The notes below the pieces were generated by a model. It had not been told where the DNA came from, searched no databases, and saw nothing but the letters and a program-made list of their open reading frames with translations. Below, one piece after another: positions 5,058 to 6,050 of a stretch of DNA of 6,050 nucleotides. Made by a program: the position numbers and the translations under genes. How positions within the stretch are numbered: the stretch's first letter is position 1; every line of letters starts with the position of its first letter. The stretch is from an uncultured Desulfovibrio sp. (GTDB taxonomy: Bacteria; Desulfobacterota; Desulfovibrionia; Desulfovibrionales; Desulfovibrionaceae). The stretch covers positions 1-6,050 of the forward strand of contig CAMBWG010000146.1 of NCBI GenBank assembly GCA_945871415.1, given 5' to 3'.

Positions 5058-5834
5058 TTATGCGTCTTCCTGAAGCATTCCGCTTTCAGGAATTTTTTTC
5101 TTTTCCGCCATATAGGCTTCATAGCCGCGGCGACGCAGGAGACAGGCCGGGCAGACGCCGCAGCCATAGCCCCAGGCAAAGCGCCGGCCGCGTTCGCCTT
5201 CGTAGCAGGTATGGCTTTCTTCCAGAATAATGTCCACCAGAGGCTGCCCGCCGAGCTCTTCGGCCAGTCGCCACGTTGCGGCCTTGTCGAGAAACATCAG
5301 CGGGGTATGCAGGGTATAGCGGCTGTCCATGCCAAGATTCATGGCAATTTGCAGGGCTTTGATGCTGTCGTCCCGGCAGTCGGGATAGCCCGAGGAATCT
5401 GTCTGACAGACGCCGAGAACCAGGTTGCGGATGGCGCGCTGATAGGCCCATGTGGCGGCGTGCAGAATAAAGATGAGATTGCGCCCGGGCACAAAGGTGT
5501 TGGGGAGCCCTTCGGCGCTGCCGTTGTCTATGGGCATGTCCGAGGTCAGCGCATTGTCGGCCAGCTGATGAAAGAGATCGATGCCGAGCAGGGTGTCCGC
5601 GCCGAGGCGTTGCTGCCAGTCGGGACGCAGACCGGCAACGGCCTGCCGGACATTGGCGCGGCATTGCAGTTCCACGGCATGACGCTGGCCGTAGTCAAAG
5701 CCGATGGTCTGCACCGAGGCGAAGCGGGACAGGGCCCAGGCCAGACAGGTGGCCGAATCCTGCCCTCCCGAAAAAATGACCAGAGCCGACTGTTCGCTCA
5801 GGGGCGCTTCCGGCTGATGGACACAGGAGCTCAT
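5058..5834 (-). CDS. queC: 7-cyano-7-deazaguanine (preQ0) synthase QueC
   Basis: QueC converts 7-carboxy-7-deazaguanine to preQ0 using ATP and ammonia, on the path to queuosine in tRNA (and, in some bacteria, deazaguanine DNA modification). The N-type ATP pyrophosphatase loop SGGQDSAT is at residues 22-29. Family motifs [11 protein letters not shown] and [11 protein letters not shown] are present. The zinc site is C210, C225, C228 and C231 in [17 protein letters not shown] and CGVCPAC. At 258 residues it is slightly longer than E. coli QueC (231), through a short N-terminal extension and a wider gap between the first two zinc cysteines. The start is supported by GGAGG (minus strand, 5840-5844) five bases before the ATG. 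It heads an apparent two-gene operon with the 183-aa gene; no other queuosine genes (queD, queE, queF) are within the window. Confidence 0.96.
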   Translation of the reverse strand: MSSCVHQPEAPLSEQSALVIFSGGQDSATCLAWALSRFASVQTIGFDYGQRHAVELQCRANVRQAVAGLRPDWQQRLGADTLLGIDLFHQLADNALTSDMPIDNGSAEGLPNTFVPGRNLIFILHAATWAYQRAIRNLVLGVCQTDSSGYPDCRDDSIKALQIAMNLGMDSRYTLHTPLMFLDKAATWRLAEELGGQPLVDIILEESHTCYEGERGRRFAWGYGCGVCPACLLRRRGYEAYMAEKKKIPESGMLQEDA

Positions 5835-5930
5835 GAAAACCTCCGGGGAAATTGAAAGGTGACGGCTTTGCCGTCCGCTCCCTTTTCCCCCAATATCCGT
5901 TTTCGGTCAACCGGCGGCAGAAACAAATTT
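5835..5930 (-). promoter_or_regulatory. queC leader region with small hairpin
   Basis: The region immediately upstream of queC holds its Shine-Dalgarno site and a perfect 6-bp hairpin, GACGGC (5861-5866) with GCCGTC (5870-5875), about 25 bases before the start codon. A minus-strand TTGACC lies near 5905-5910 but has no good -10 at standard spacing. I looked for a preQ1 riboswitch and did not see a convincing pseudoknot pattern. The promoter is therefore not placed. Confidence 0.35.
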
Positions 5931-5970
5931 GCCCGGGCCGGGAACCTGTAAGCAGATTCCCGGTCCGGGC
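5931..5970. terminator. 18-bp inverted repeat upstream of queC, possible terminator
   Basis: GCCCGGGCCGGGAACCTG (5931-5948) pairs with CAGATTCCCGGTCCGGGC (5953-5970) with two non-Watson-Crick positions and a TAAG loop. On the minus strand it is followed by AAATTTGTTTC, which is U-rich but not a clean T-run. It may end a transcript entering from beyond the right edge, separating it from queC. It could also be a protein-binding palindrome. Confidence 0.45.
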
Positions 5971-6024
5971 GGAAATAGGGCGAAGAACATTGCGCCGTTG
6001 CCTGTTTCAAAGGCAAGTCTCTCT

Positions 6025-6050
6025 GGAACATTTTCAGTTTGGAATGCTTC
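6025..6050 (-). repeat. Likely end of a third copy of the dispersed repeat, inverted
   Basis: CATTTTCAGTTT at 6029-6040 is the exact reverse complement of bases 125-136 in repeat copy 1, and the four bases before it partly match as well (14 of 16 in all). The similarity runs toward the window edge, so the rest of the element would lie outside. With only one repeat end visible, the call is tentative. Confidence 0.4.

Noticed and set aside
5211..5855. Plus-strand open frame of 214 codons across queC
   Set aside because: It is antisense to a QueC with all its motifs and has no recognisable family features or ribosome-binding site.
5835..5930. preQ1 riboswitch in the queC leader
   Set aside because: No convincing hairpin plus A-rich tail and pseudoknot pairing to the ribosome-binding site; only one simple 6-bp hairpin is visible.

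Overview
The window is GC-rich bacterial chromosome with two gene blocks that converge on a terminator and repeat zone at about 4101-4482. A complete oxygen-sensitive (class III) ribonucleotide reductase locus indicates an anaerobe or facultative anaerobe. The style of the proteins (QueC with a [11 protein letters not shown] zinc site, NrdD/NrdG sequences, clean Shine-Dalgarno sites) recalls Desulfovibrionaceae such as Desulfovibrio, Bilophila or Mailhella. That assignment is from memory of the families, not from a search.

Left to right: 1-140 is a structured dispersed repeat, cut by the window edge. 168-752 (+) is a predicted nucleotidyltransferase-fold protein. 753-1047 is a non-coding leader with palindromes and a terminator-like hairpin just before nrdD. 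1048-3306 (+) is the main NrdD chain. 3307-3421 is a spacer with two strong stem-loops. 3422-3592 (+) is a 56-residue protein carrying the NrdD glycyl-radical motif. 3585-4100 (+) is the radical-SAM activase NrdG, overlapping the small gene by 8 bases. Then follow a terminator, a second repeat copy and a bidirectional terminator. On the minus strand, queC (5058-5834) precedes an unrecognised 183-residue protein gene (4483-5034) in an apparent two-gene operon. The right edge holds an 18-bp inverted repeat and what looks like the end of a third repeat copy.

The main discovery candidate is the split anaerobic ribonucleotide reductase. The 752-residue NrdD has the ATP cone, the catalytic barrel cysteines and a cysteine-rich finger, but it ends in an atypical ...CHCR tail with no glycyl-radical loop. 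The missing loop (RRITGYLVGTLDRFNNAKR) is encoded by its own gene with its own strong ribosome-binding site, directly coupled to nrdG. The simplest reading is a three-component enzyme: NrdG radicalises the free 56-residue subunit, which must dock into the large chain, much as the spare-part protein GrcA/YfiD does for pyruvate formate-lyase. A less likely alternative is a recoding event that joins the two frames; the downstream frame is stop-free from 3242 to 3592.
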